Shown: one piece after another, positions 43,438 to 52,840 of the stretch
Layout: each line of letters starts with the position of its first letter
Position numbering within the stretch: the stretch's first letter is position 1
Source: GCA-002733465 sp965230525
GTDB lineage: Bacteria; Pseudomonadota; Gammaproteobacteria; Enterobacterales; Kangiellaceae
NCBI GenBank assembly: GCA_965230525.1
Contig: OZ246008.1
Coordinates: 3,348,001 to 3,412,000, forward strand
DNA: 64,000 nucleotides
Reading direction: 5' to 3'
Made by a program: the position numbers and the translations under genes
Notes under the pieces: model-generated
The model's database searches: none
Seen by the model: only the letters and a program-made list of their open reading frames with translations
What the model was told of the DNA's origin: nothing

Positions 43438-44454
43438 TTACTTTTTGAACTCAACCATCCGAGTCAAAGGTTTTAACGCTTGTTCGATAAGTGTTTCTGC
43501 AACAAATATCTCATTATCTGACTGCTCGAACACTTCTGCCAAATTAGAAAGCTGGTTCATTTTCATCCACGGACATTGCGCACAACTTTTACAAGTAGCC
43601 CCATCTCCCGCGGTCGGTGCAATGATGAGCTCCTTATCTGGTGCAGCTTGCTGCATTTTATAGAATATGCCTTGGTCAGTCGCAACAATCATTTGTTCGG
43701 CTTGGCTTGTGCGAGCCGCTTCAATCAATTGTGAGGTCGATCCGACATGATCAGCCAACTTGATGACCTTATCGGGAGACTCTGGATGCACTAGCACTTC
43801 GGCTTCAGGGTATAGCTTTTTGGTGTTGGATAAAGCAATATGTTTAAACTCATCATGAACAATACAATGCCCATCCCACAGCACCATATCAGCACCTGTT
43901 TGTTTTTGTATATAGGCACCCAAATGCTTGTCAGGTGCCCAAAGAATTTTTTCGCCAAGTGCATCTAAGTGCTTGATAACGTCAACCGCAATACTACTGG
44001 TTATGACCCAGTCTGCTTTGGCTTTAACTGCTGCCGAGGTATTGGCATACACCACCACAGTTCGATCCGGATGTTGGTCAATGAACGACTGAAAATCATC
44101 CGCAGGACAACCAATATCAAGAGAACAGGTAGCCTCTAACGTAGGCATAATGACACGTTTATTCGGACTCAGCATTTTAGAGGTTTCGCCCATAAACCTA
44201 ACCCCTGCAACAACTAAGGTATCCGCAGAATGTCTAGCACCAAATTTGGCCATTTCTAACGAGTCGCCAACAAATCCACCGGTTTGTTCAGCTAATTCTT
44301 GAATTTCTGGATCGGTATAATAATGCGCGATGAGTACCGCATTATTTTCAGCCAGCTTAGCCTTACAGCGTTCAACTAACAGTTGCTTTTGCTCAGCGGT
44401 TACTTTTTTAGGCGGAACAGGAAAAGGAAAATCAATTTGTGCGAGTTGAGACAT
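43438..44454 (-). CDS. nadA: Quinolinate synthase
   Basis: A 338-residue NadA that condenses iminoaspartate with dihydroxyacetone phosphate to form quinolinate in NAD biosynthesis. Landmarks are IAHYYTDPEIQELAE, GDSLEMAKF, GVRFMGETSKMLSP, the 4Fe-4S ligand region (CSLDIGCPADDF) and the C-terminal TCKSCAQCPWM. About the usual length. Two imperfect copies of AATCAGACTCACTTTTT lie just past its stop codon (43408-43446). Confidence 0.95.
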   Translation of the reverse strand: MSQLAQIDFPFPVPPKKVTAEQKQLLVERCKAKLAENNAVLIAHYYTDPEIQELAEQTGGFVGDSLEMAKFGARHSADTLVVAGVRFMGETSKMLSPNKRVIMPTLEATCSLDIGCPADDFQSFIDQHPDRTVVVYANTSAAVKAKADWVITSSIAVDVIKHLDALGEKILWAPDKHLGAYIQKQTGADMVLWDGHCIVHDEFKHIALSNTKKLYPEAEVLVHPESPDKVIKLADHVGSTSQLIEAARTSQAEQMIVATDQGIFYKMQQAAPDKELIIAPTAGDGATCKSCAQCPWMKMNQLSNLAEVFEQSDNEIFVAETLIEQALKPLTRMVEFKK

Positions 44455-44719
44455 GTCAATCGTTGGTTAATAAGGTATTCGCGCATTATATCAGCGATTA
44501 TCGGAGAGTGTAATAGAGTAAATAGTTAATAGAAGTTAACTATAACAGTACCCCGACCTTCCACTCACGGCTTATCGCAGAGTATGTAGTCGAGAAAACA
44601 ACGATTGTTTTTAATAATAGACCTGCTACGTCCTCGTCAAAACGTTTCCTACGCCAAAAGAGGCCGCAGAAACGATTAACGAGAATTCAGATGAGTCTTA
44701 AAGGTAAATTAATAAAGAG

Positions 44720-44893
44720 TTAATGAAAATAGCCTTCACCAAGAGCCGAGCGCCCTTCTCGCCAACCGCCTAGCCAGTGCTCTTTCACTTCAGTGGTATT
44801 AAACGGGCAACTTTCGCTCGCTTTTCCACAAATTCCAGCATGATATCCCTTGCTATGAGCTCTTTCAAAACGGTCGCGTTTTTGTCTTTTCAT
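44720..44893 (-). CDS. rmf: Ribosome modulation factor
   Basis: A 57-residue protein very close to E. coli Rmf: MKRQKRDRFERAHSKGYHAG, then a CPF motif and HWLGGWREGRSA. Rmf binds 70S ribosomes in stationary phase and drives their pairing into inactive 100S dimers. AGGA lies about 10 bases before the ATG. It stands alone; the fabA-like neighbours seen in enteric genomes are absent. Expression in stationary phase is expected from the family. Confidence 0.93.
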   Translation of the reverse strand: MKRQKRDRFERAHSKGYHAGICGKASESCPFNTTEVKEHWLGGWREGRSALGEGYFH

Positions 44894-45318
44894 AGATTCT
44901 TATTCCTATCTGTTTGATTAGAGAATTCAAATACGAGTAGCACTCATATCGAGAGCCTTGGAAGCGTTAATTCAACGCCCCAATGGCGACTCATAGTCAG
45001 AATGCTCCCGCACACCGAGGGTCATGACTAACACTAGGTGAGATTAAATTGGTTCGCCAATATTTAATCGTTATTAAAATCGCGCTATCCATAGCGATTG
45101 TTAATGGTAAGCTAGATTTTGCATTAAATAAATCACTTATCTCATTGTTTTATAATTATTAATCATCTCAGTTGCTCTATTAGAAAAAGGTCAAACTAAC
45201 CGTGCTGAACTGGTCTAATTTGTAGGGTGCTCAAACAACAATGGCTAGTGTATAATCTGCAATCTTTTTCCCTGTTAGACCATAAAACAGCTTATCTTGT
45301 TGAGAGTTAACCGTTATT
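44894..45318. other. Divergent promoter region of rmf and mfd
   Basis: About 425 bases without a gene I can support. A -10 TATAAT at 45251-45256 lies 63 bases upstream of the mfd start and is its likely promoter element; the -35 is poor. The left part should hold the leftward rmf promoter. No hairpin or repeat stands out. Confidence 0.5.
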
Positions 45319-48300
45319 TTGTCCAGTAAAATACAATTAAATACTAAACCCGGATTTACTAACTATTTTCATGATGTGCACGCCAGTAGCTACGCGCTAA
45401 AGCTGGTTGAATTAGCACAAAGCCATGATAGTTTGGTGGTGGTGTTTCTCTCAGACCCCGCTCAAGTTGTGCCTTTAAAAAACGAGATCCAGTATTTTAT
45501 TGATGACAATGAAGCAATATCCGTGGTCACACTTCCCGATTGGGAAACCTTACCTTACGACTACTTTTCTCCTCATCAAGATATTATTTCAGAGCGCCTA
45601 GAAACACTCTATTTGTTGCCGCGGTTGACTCAAGGGATTCTGCTCTTGCCGATTACCTCCGCTTTACAGAAGTTACCTTCTCGTCGCTACATTGAGCAAC
45701 AAAGTTTGGTGCTCGAGACCGGGCAAGCGATCGATTTAGACGAACTAAAGTCAATACTGCTGAATAATGGCTACAATTTAGTGAGTAAAGTCATGGAGCA
45801 CGGCGAGTACGCCATTCGTGGCTCAATTATTGACCTATTTCCAACAGGTTCAGCACAACCCATCCGAATTGAGCTATTTGATAAAGAAATAGACTCATTG
45901 CGACTGTTTGATGCCGAAACCCAACTCACAACCAGTAAAGTTGAAAGCTTTAAGCTTTTACCGGCTCGCGAATTCCCCACTGACGATCAAGCCATTGCAA
46001 AATTTAGGCAAGCCTGGCGAGCCAATTTCGATAGTGATATCAAAGCGTCAACGATTTATCGTGACGTTAGCAATGGCGTCTTTCCTGCGGGTATAGAGTA
46101 TTATTTGCCATTATTTTTTGAGTCACTATCGAGCGTTTTTGACTTTTTACCACAAGCTAACGCGCTCTTTGTCACTCAGCCTAAATCTGATGAAGTGGTC
46201 TCATCCTTTTGGAATGACCTACACGAGCGATACGAACAACATCGATATGATGTAAATCGACCTATTCTACCGCCAGCAGAACTATTTTTAGACTTCGATG
46301 CACTAATGCGTCAACAAAAACTATTTCCACTGGTTCAGTTTGCACAAAGTAACGCTGGTAATAACGCCAACTCGACAAGTCTTGGGATGCAAAAGTGTCC
46401 CAATGTTTCTGTAGAATATCGTGAAGCCAATCCACTAAGCCAATTTTTAACCAGTAGCGACCAATATCAGCATACTTTGGTGTGTGCAGAATCTGCTGGT
46501 CGCCAAGAAGTCATTCGCGAACTATTTTTAAAACAGCACATTGTTCTCGAGCCAGTAAAATCTTGGCAAGAATTCTTGCAGAGCTCAGCACGCTATCACA
46601 TTATGACTGCTCCGCTAGAGCGCGGATTTAGTTGGGAATCAAGGCTGGTTGTTTGTGAGAGCGATTTATTCGGTCAACAAGTCCTTCAAGATCGACGTCG
46701 AGGCGATAAAGCGACGCCCCCTGAACAGTTAATCCATAGCCTTGCGGAACTAAAAATTGGCGATCCGGTGGTTCACATTCAACAAGGTGTTGGACGATAC
46801 TTGGGATTACAAACGATTGAAGCTGGCGGCATCGCTACTGAGTTTTTAACCTTAGAATATCAAGGTGGAAGTAAACTTTATGTGCCTGTTCAAGATCTTC
46901 ACCAAATCCATCGCTACTCGGGTTCTAATCCGGAGTTGGCACCGTGGCATAAACTCGGAAGTGAAGCGTGGAGTAAGGCCAAGAAAAAAGCGATTGAGAA
47001 AGCACGTGATACCGCTGCTGAACTATTAGACATCTACGCAAGGCGTGGTGCAGAAGTCGGTTTTTCACACCAGATTGAGCAAAAAGATTACCTTACTTTT
47101 GCCTCCGAGTTTCCGTTTCAACTTACTGAAGATCAAAACGTCGCGATTGAAGCCGTCATCAGTGACATGACATCCAAACAACCCATGGATCGTTTAGTTT
47201 GTGGCGATGTAGGCTTTGGAAAAACTGAAGTCGCTATGCGTGCCGCCTTCGTGAGCGTACAGAATAATATGCAAGTCGCGATGCTGGTGCCAACCACATT
47301 GCTGGCACAACAGCACTTTAATTCATTTCAAGATAGGTTTGCGAATTGGCCGATCAATATCGCTGTGCTTTCAAGATTCCAAACAAAAAAAGAACAACAG
47401 CAAATTTTGCAAAAGCTTGAATCTGGACAAATCGATTTAGTTATCGGCACCCATCGCTTAATTTCCGGAAACCTGAAATTTAAGAATTTAGGCTTGTTGT
47501 TAATCGATGAAGAACATCGTTTTGGCGTTCGCCAAAAAGAAATCCTAAAATCTTATCGAGCAAAGGTAGATATTTTAACACTTACAGCAACACCGATTCC
47601 TCGAACTTTAAACATGTCGATGTCGGGCATGCGAGATCTGTCCATTATTGCGACTCCTCCAGCTAAACGTTTGGCAATTAAAACCTTTGTCAGACAGCGA
47701 AACCAACCATTAATCAAAGAGGCTATTCAACGGGAAATTCGACGTGGTGGTCAAGTTTACTTTTTACACAATTCAGTCGAAACCATTGAAAAAACCGCTA
47801 ATGAATTACAAGAGTTGTTACCCGACTTGGTCGTTGGCGTTGCTCACGGACAAATGCGAGAGCGTCAATTAGAAGACGTTATGAAGCAATTTTATCACCA
47901 CCGTTACCATGTTCTAGTTTGTACCACAATTATAGAAACCGGCATTGATGTACCGACCGCTAACACCATTATTATGGATCGTGCGGACAAACTAGGACTC
48001 GCTCAATTGCACCAATTGAGGGGGCGAGTTGGGCGATCGCATCATCAAGCTTATGCCTATCTGCTCACACCACCGCCAAAATTGATCACTAAAGACGCCA
48101 AAAAGCGCTTAGAAGCGATCGAAAAATTAGAAGATCTCGGTGCTGGTTTTATTCTCGCGACTCATGATTTAGAAATTAGAGGCGCTGGCGAATTGCTTGG
48201 CGATGAGCAAAGCGGCCATATGCAAACCATAGGGTTCAGTTTATATCTTGAATTACTAGAACGTGCGATCAATGCTCTAAAGTCAGGAGAAGAACCATCA

Positions 48301-48756
48301 CTCAACGACGCTCAAGGAAAGTCGACAGAGGTCAACTTGGGTATTACCGCATTATTACCGGATGATTATGTTTATGATGTCGCCATCAGGCTTTCGCTTT
48401 ACAAGCGCATCGCTAGCGCCAAAACAGCTAGGGCACTCGACCAAATTCAAGTTGAGCTAATCGATCGGTTCGGATTGATTCCACCGCCCACAAAGAACCT
48501 GTTTATCATTGCCAATTTACAGATTCGATTGTCTGAATTGGGTATTATTAAGTTAGATGCTAACCAAAACAGCTTTCGCATAGAATTTAACGGACAACCA
48601 AATATTGATACCGCGAAACTAATCAATTTAATCCAAACTTCGCCCTCTCGCTATCGACTGGTAAAGGGCACTTTGTTAGAGGTGTCTCAAAGTGCAAAAG
48701 ATATTGATGAGCGCATACAACAAATTGAATCTTTAATTGAAACCCTGAGCCTGTAA
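45319..48756 (+). CDS. mfd: Transcription-repair coupling factor
   Basis: A 1,145-residue Mfd, full length for the family. The start is a TTG. The UvrB-homology region covers about 1-340 (LPDWETLPYDYFSPHQDIIS). The RNA-polymerase-interacting domain lies near 475-545 (IGDPVVHIQQGVGRYLGL). The translocase has motif I VCGDVGFGKTEVA, DEEH in LLIDEEHRFGV, and TLTATPIPRTL. The TRG motif and C-terminal D7 (NLGITALLPDDYV) follow. It releases stalled RNA polymerase and recruits UvrA to lesions. Confidence 0.97.
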   Translation: MSSKIQLNTKPGFTNYFHDVHASSYALKLVELAQSHDSLVVVFLSDPAQVVPLKNEIQYFIDDNEAISVVTLPDWETLPYDYFSPHQDIISERLETLYLLPRLTQGILLLPITSALQKLPSRRYIEQQSLVLETGQAIDLDELKSILLNNGYNLVSKVMEHGEYAIRGSIIDLFPTGSAQPIRIELFDKEIDSLRLFDAETQLTTSKVESFKLLPAREFPTDDQAIAKFRQAWRANFDSDIKASTIYRDVSNGVFPAGIEYYLPLFFESLSSVFDFLPQANALFVTQPKSDEVVSSFWNDLHERYEQHRYDVNRPILPPAELFLDFDALMRQQKLFPLVQFAQSNAGNNANSTSLGMQKCPNVSVEYREANPLSQFLTSSDQYQHTLVCAESAGRQEVIRELFLKQHIVLEPVKSWQEFLQSSARYHIMTAPLERGFSWESRLVVCESDLFGQQVLQDRRRGDKATPPEQLIHSLAELKIGDPVVHIQQGVGRYLGLQTIEAGGIATEFLTLEYQGGSKLYVPVQDLHQIHRYSGSNPELAPWHKLGSEAWSKAKKKAIEKARDTAAELLDIYARRGAEVGFSHQIEQKDYLTFASEFPFQLTEDQNVAIEAVISDMTSKQPMDRLVCGDVGFGKTEVAMRAAFVSVQNNMQVAMLVPTTLLAQQHFNSFQDRFANWPINIAVLSRFQTKKEQQQILQKLESGQIDLVIGTHRLISGNLKFKNLGLLLIDEEHRFGVRQKEILKSYRAKVDILTLTATPIPRTLNMSMSGMRDLSIIATPPAKRLAIKTFVRQRNQPLIKEAIQREIRRGGQVYFLHNSVETIEKTANELQELLPDLVVGVAHGQMRERQLEDVMKQFYHHRYHVLVCTTIIETGIDVPTANTIIMDRADKLGLAQLHQLRGRVGRSHHQAYAYLLTPPPKLITKDAKKRLEAIEKLEDLGAGFILATHDLEIRGAGELLGDEQSGHMQTIGFSLYLELLERAINALKSGEEPSLNDAQGKSTEVNLGITALLPDDYVYDVAIRLSLYKRIASAKTARALDQIQVELIDRFGLIPPPTKNLFIIANLQIRLSELGIIKLDANQNSFRIEFNGQPNIDTAKLINLIQTSPSRYRLVKGTLLEVSQSAKDIDERIQQIESLIETLSL

Positions 48757-48845
48757 GGGTTAGTATTAAGTTTCGCGTGGTGTTTGCCGAAAATTGAGCG
48801 CCCAACATTATAGATTCCTGTTTTTTAAACGATTTTTAAGCGGTT

Positions 48846-50180
48846 ATGCTGATGAAAAAGCCGACAAAACATTCCTCAAACCCTCTCTTAGCTGGGCTCT
48901 TTACGTCAAGTTTACTATTTATCTCTGCGCCTATTTATGCCGAAGCTGATCAAGCGAACACTGAACGATGGTTTGAAATAGAAGTGATCCTTTATAAATC
49001 AACCAGTGATCGAGGGCTAGAAAAAGAATCTTGGAACACCGAGATTCCGTTTAATTTACCCGAGACCCTGCAGGACTTTCTAAACCCCATAGCAGAAACT
49101 CCGCTCGATGAAAATGCAAACTCAATGGCTAGCGATGGTCACCAGTCGACCGTTGATACTAATCACCATAAAGCTTCTGACAAAAGAGCCCCAGTTAATC
49201 AAGTCTTGACGACATCGGAAAGCCTTACTGACAATGACGACCGTGCAAATGAAAAGGAACAACCCTTCAAATTGTTGCCAGAGTCCGAACTGGAGTTAAC
49301 ACGAGAAGCCAAGAATATCTCGGTTCATCCTAGCTTTCGCTTGTTATCACATTTTGCATGGCGCCAACCCGTTGCTGGGAAGTCAACGGCAACTCCGGTT
49401 CGAATTGCCGGGGGCCATGACTACAGCGAACAATTTGAATTTAATGGTGCTAAGAAATTAGTGATTGAAAATGAACTTCAAGACGACGGTACATTAGAAA
49501 ATGGCGCACTTAACCAAAACTTTGAAAACCGCAATGATTTTGACTCTTCACTTCAATCTAACCGTCAGATTTCCACTCCGCCAGAGAGTGCTAACCGAAC
49601 AGGTGACACTCAATCGCAATTAGAAGGAAGCGAGCTAGCGCAATCGTCAGATCAACAAAACATAGCTCAACAAGAATTAACTCAACAACCTCAATTACTA
49701 CCCTGGGTGCCGGAAGTCGATGGCAGTGCAATTGTTTACATCTACCGCAACTATTTACATCTTGACGCTAAATTAGTCTTTAGAAGACCGGGTCAGCAAG
49801 AAGTTGATATTTATAGTCTTGAACAACCCATTGATTTTTCTCAGGCCCAACCTGAGCAAAACGATTCTTCTTTGACCACCAATATTAATAACCTTGAGAG
49901 CTTGAATAGCAACCCACTATCAGAAAATATGATTGAAGCAAGGACGCAGCAATCTGAGCAAACGACTGAACAACAATTCGCTTGGCACTTTGATTCCGAC
50001 TTTTTAAATCAAGACACAGAAAAAGTTTATACAGAAAAGCTATTTAACTACCCGCTCAATCAAACTCGTCGTATGCGTAGTACGGAATTGCATTATTTTG
50101 ACCATCCTAAAATTGGTATGCTTGTCATCATACGACCCTACGAGCTGCCAACGGATGTTGAAGAGTCCATCGGAAAATAA
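48846..50180 (+). CDS. CsiV-like periplasmic protein
   Basis: A 444-residue exported protein with a signal peptide (cleavage after IYA, about residue 32). The start of the mature part, RWFEIEVILYKSTSDRG, and the later blocks LLSHFAWRQPV, IYRNYLHLDAKLVFRRPG and RMRSTELHYFDHPKIGMLVIIRPYE match the CsiV family. CsiV is a peptidoglycan-binding protein needed for growth with D-amino acids in Vibrio and is encoded next to mfd. The middle (about 85-300) is low-complexity, rich in Gln, Glu, Asn and Ser, much longer than in Vibrio. Confidence 0.8.
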   Translation: MLMKKPTKHSSNPLLAGLFTSSLLFISAPIYAEADQANTERWFEIEVILYKSTSDRGLEKESWNTEIPFNLPETLQDFLNPIAETPLDENANSMASDGHQSTVDTNHHKASDKRAPVNQVLTTSESLTDNDDRANEKEQPFKLLPESELELTREAKNISVHPSFRLLSHFAWRQPVAGKSTATPVRIAGGHDYSEQFEFNGAKKLVIENELQDDGTLENGALNQNFENRNDFDSSLQSNRQISTPPESANRTGDTQSQLEGSELAQSSDQQNIAQQELTQQPQLLPWVPEVDGSAIVYIYRNYLHLDAKLVFRRPGQQEVDIYSLEQPIDFSQAQPEQNDSSLTTNINNLESLNSNPLSENMIEARTQQSEQTTEQQFAWHFDSDFLNQDTEKVYTEKLFNYPLNQTRRMRSTELHYFDHPKIGMLVIIRPYELPTDVEESIGK

Positions 50181-50211
50181 ACTAAAAATCAAAAGCAGGA
50201 GCAATCACTAG

Positions 50212-51348
50212 ATGGCAAATATAATCGTTTTTGGAGCTGGCTTAGTTGGGAGAGCGATTGCTTTAGATCTTGTGGCCCAACATCGCGTAACCTGCGTTGA
50301 TGTTAATAAAAAAGTTTTGGCAAAACTAAAAAAGGAAAACGAGTCTATTGAGACGATTGTTTTCGATTTAGCCAGTCAAACCGATTACACCGAGCTCGTC
50401 GCCGAGTTTGATTTAGTGGTCAGTGCACTGCCCGGTTATCTAGGTTTCGAAATTCTAAAGAAATCGATTATTTCAGGTAAGAATATTGTCGATGCCTCCT
50501 TTTTCCCAGAAGACTGCTTTGCCTTAAATCACTTAGCAAAAAAACACAATGTTTTTGCAGTCGTTGATTGTGGGGTTGCGCCTGGCATGGATAATATTAT
50601 TCTCGGACACCTTGATACCAAGATGGAAGTGAATCGTTTCGAATGTTTAGTCGGTGGATTGCCCGCTAAACGCCATTGGCCATTTAACTTCAAATCACTA
50701 TTCTCGCCTCGAGATGTTTTGCAAGAATACACTGGCCCTGCTCGTTATGTTGAAAACGGCGAGATAGTAGTAAGAGAAGCATTGAGCGATTGTGAGTTAA
50801 TGGAAATAAAACGAGTGGGCACACTCGAAGCATTTAACACCGATGGTTTACGCACACTCATTAAAACCATGGATCACATTCCTTACATGAAAGAAAAAAC
50901 GCTTCGCTATCCAGGACACTGTGAATACATTCAAGTTTTAAAAGCATCCGGTTTTTTCTCAAACGAACCAATTGAGCTAAACGGTATTGAATTCAATCCA
51001 TTTGAGGTGAGTGCAAAGATACTCGAACAAAATTGGAAACTTGGTGCAAATGAAGAAGAGTTTACTGTGGTAAGAACCACCATAGAAGGTGAAGAAAATG
51101 GTAAAAAGCGCCGTTATATTTATCGTATGCTGGATAAAACCGATCAAGAAAACAATATTTCATCGATGGCCCGAACCAATGGTTATACCGCTTCGGCGGT
51201 TGCTAATTACGTGCTTTCGAACAAACTAGAATCAGGCATTTGCGCCCCAGAAACACTGGGTGCTTTGGACGGCGCCTTTAAGTTCATTTTAGATTACCTT
51301 GAACAAAGAAACGTTATTTATAGAGCCGAAGAAACCATCATCGATTAA
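50212..51348 (+). CDS. Lysine 6-dehydrogenase-like / saccharopine dehydrogenase family
   Basis: A 378-residue NAD(P)-dependent oxidoreductase. The Rossmann start is IIVFGAGLVGRAIALDL, followed by VVSALPGYLGFE and VVDCGVAPGMDNIILG. These resemble lysine 6-dehydrogenase, which oxidatively deaminates lysine to aminoadipate semialdehyde / piperideine-6-carboxylate. The aminoadipate-semialdehyde dehydrogenase gene at 52841, 1.5 kb downstream, would catalyse the next step, which supports a lysine degradation role. Saccharopine-forming enzymes are the main alternative. Confidence 0.75.
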   Translation: MANIIVFGAGLVGRAIALDLVAQHRVTCVDVNKKVLAKLKKENESIETIVFDLASQTDYTELVAEFDLVVSALPGYLGFEILKKSIISGKNIVDASFFPEDCFALNHLAKKHNVFAVVDCGVAPGMDNIILGHLDTKMEVNRFECLVGGLPAKRHWPFNFKSLFSPRDVLQEYTGPARYVENGEIVVREALSDCELMEIKRVGTLEAFNTDGLRTLIKTMDHIPYMKEKTLRYPGHCEYIQVLKASGFFSNEPIELNGIEFNPFEVSAKILEQNWKLGANEEEFTVVRTTIEGEENGKKRRYIYRMLDKTDQENNISSMARTNGYTASAVANYVLSNKLESGICAPETLGALDGAFKFILDYLEQRNVIYRAEETIID

Positions 51349-51416
51349 TCGCTCAAGATATTAGTTGAATTACGCTTTCTGCTGCTCTAACATCACTTGT
51401 TTTATCAACAACCCAA

Positions 51417-51677
51417 ATGGCTACCAAAATGACAGACACTCGGAAGATATCCGCTGCTCAACTCGAAGAGATTAAAGAAAATTTTCAGTTCTTTGATCGA
51501 GATTCAAATAACCAAATAGATTTGGGCGAATTTACCAAATTACTACGAGTGATTTCCCCTACAGCAACACTAGAGCAAGCACAAAAAGGATTTGATTTCA
51601 TCGATGAAAATAACGATGGTCATATCGATTTTGACGAGTTTATGGCTTGGTGGGAAACTTGCTGGTGGGAGTATTAA
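51417..51677 (+). CDS. Small EF-hand calcium-binding protein
   Basis: An 86-residue protein with two complete EF-hands. Loop 1 is D27-x-D29-x-N31 with E38 at position 12, and loop 2 is D63-x-N65-x-D67 with E74 at position 12. No signal peptide or membrane helix, so it should bind calcium in the cytoplasm, like calmodulin-type bacterial calerythrins. It lies 68 bases after the lysine dehydrogenase gene. A link with lysine metabolism is not shown by anything in the sequence. Confidence 0.85.
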   Translation: MATKMTDTRKISAAQLEEIKENFQFFDRDSNNQIDLGEFTKLLRVISPTATLEQAQKGFDFIDENNDGHIDFDEFMAWWETCWWEY

Positions 51678-51853
51678 GACAAATTTCTGGGCCTCGCTGT
51701 CTAAATGAGGCCCATTCAACTAGTTTCTGTTTTCAGCAGTTTTGAGAGTTAAAAATTTCAATTAAGCCCAGGTCCGACTTAAGCTTACTATGCAAATCAC
51801 CAACTATTTAATTAATTGGTAAACCTTTTTGTGTAAACCACACCGAGTAACAC

Positions 51854-52315
51854 TTACCCTTTCAACCCACTCGCTTCCCAAAGCTTCTCATTGTTATAGA
51901 GCGCATAGAGGTTTTCTGCACGAGTGGTCAGTTCTTGAGCAAATTTAGTCTGTGTGTCAGCATCTTGTAATTCAATTTTGCCGCTTTCGACGCCTTGCTC
52001 TAACTTAGCCGCTTGCAGCTGCCAGGCCATGGAAAAGTGTCTTAAACTCTGTCGTGCATTCTCAGCCACTGTGGAATCCGTAAGATCGGTTGGGAAATCC
52101 CCACTGATTACCCACAAATTCTGATTAGCTTCGGTGGTTTTAACGAACCAAATCGCCACAATCGGCGGCAATAGTTGACATTTGGGTTGGTCGATTTTCT
52201 TTATCTGGTACCCTTTTGAGTTGCAAAACTTTGAAATTTTCACATATTCTTTTTGCGACCATTCTTGGAATTTTCGCTCTTCCTCATTCATTTGGGCATT
52301 TGCTGCGTCTGACAT
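51854..52315 (-). CDS. DUF4826-like protein
   Basis: A 153-residue soluble protein of unknown function. It starts acidic (MSDAANAQMNEEERKFQEWS) and contains CQLLPPIVAIWFVKTTEANQ, LWVISGDFPTDLTDS and RQSLRHFSMAWQLQAAKLEQG, the pattern of DUF4826 proteins of marine gammaproteobacteria. The only leftward gene in this stretch. A perfect 16-bp palindrome lies 33 bases upstream of its start. Family assignment is from memory of the pattern. Confidence 0.65.
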   Translation of the reverse strand: MSDAANAQMNEEERKFQEWSQKEYVKISKFCNSKGYQIKKIDQPKCQLLPPIVAIWFVKTTEANQNLWVISGDFPTDLTDSTVAENARQSLRHFSMAWQLQAAKLEQGVESGKIELQDADTQTKFAQELTTRAENLYALYNNEKLWEASGLKG

Positions 52316-52840
52316 TGATACTTCCTTAAAGCTAGATTTTATGCGTTTGTTCCTGCAGGAACAGTCGCTTATATTAAATACTATTGGAAAAGCGCTAAAC
52401 TATGTTATTTTCCCTCGTTCATCAAGTACTTTTGTCATTGTCTCCGAGAGCAGGCTTAGAATAAGTTTTTAACAATCTTGCTCAACGTCATCCGACCACT
52501 GCCTATAAGTCGCTATTTGCGTCGAATTTTGCCCTTTGAACTGTGATCGAGTCAACATTTGACTAGCTATTCGACCATTCCAGTGGTATCTTTGCGCCTG
52601 AATTTTTTAGCACCTTTTTAATTGTTTTAACGGTGATTTTTTCGAACCGTTATAAGCAAAGGTTTAAATCAGCTGATTTGTTCGCTTCACCGCTATTTAA
52701 TAAGCGCGCATCGAGATGAACAAATGATTTTAGCCAATTAACCAGTTAAATTCTCATTTAGTGTGTTCTTCCTTATTTTCGGTAAACGCCCTAATTTCGC
52801 AAAATTGCTTTTCGTTAACGTAAACGACAAGGAGACAAAA
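52316..52840. other. Long intergenic region before the aldehyde dehydrogenase gene
   Basis: About 525 bases between divergent genes. It contains a perfect 16-bp palindrome TGTTCCTGCAGGAACA (52348-52363) near the DUF4826-like gene. A perfect 14-bp palindrome AAATCAGCTGATTT (52666-52679) lies toward the dehydrogenase gene. Either could be an operator. No small gene is convincing. Confidence 0.5.
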
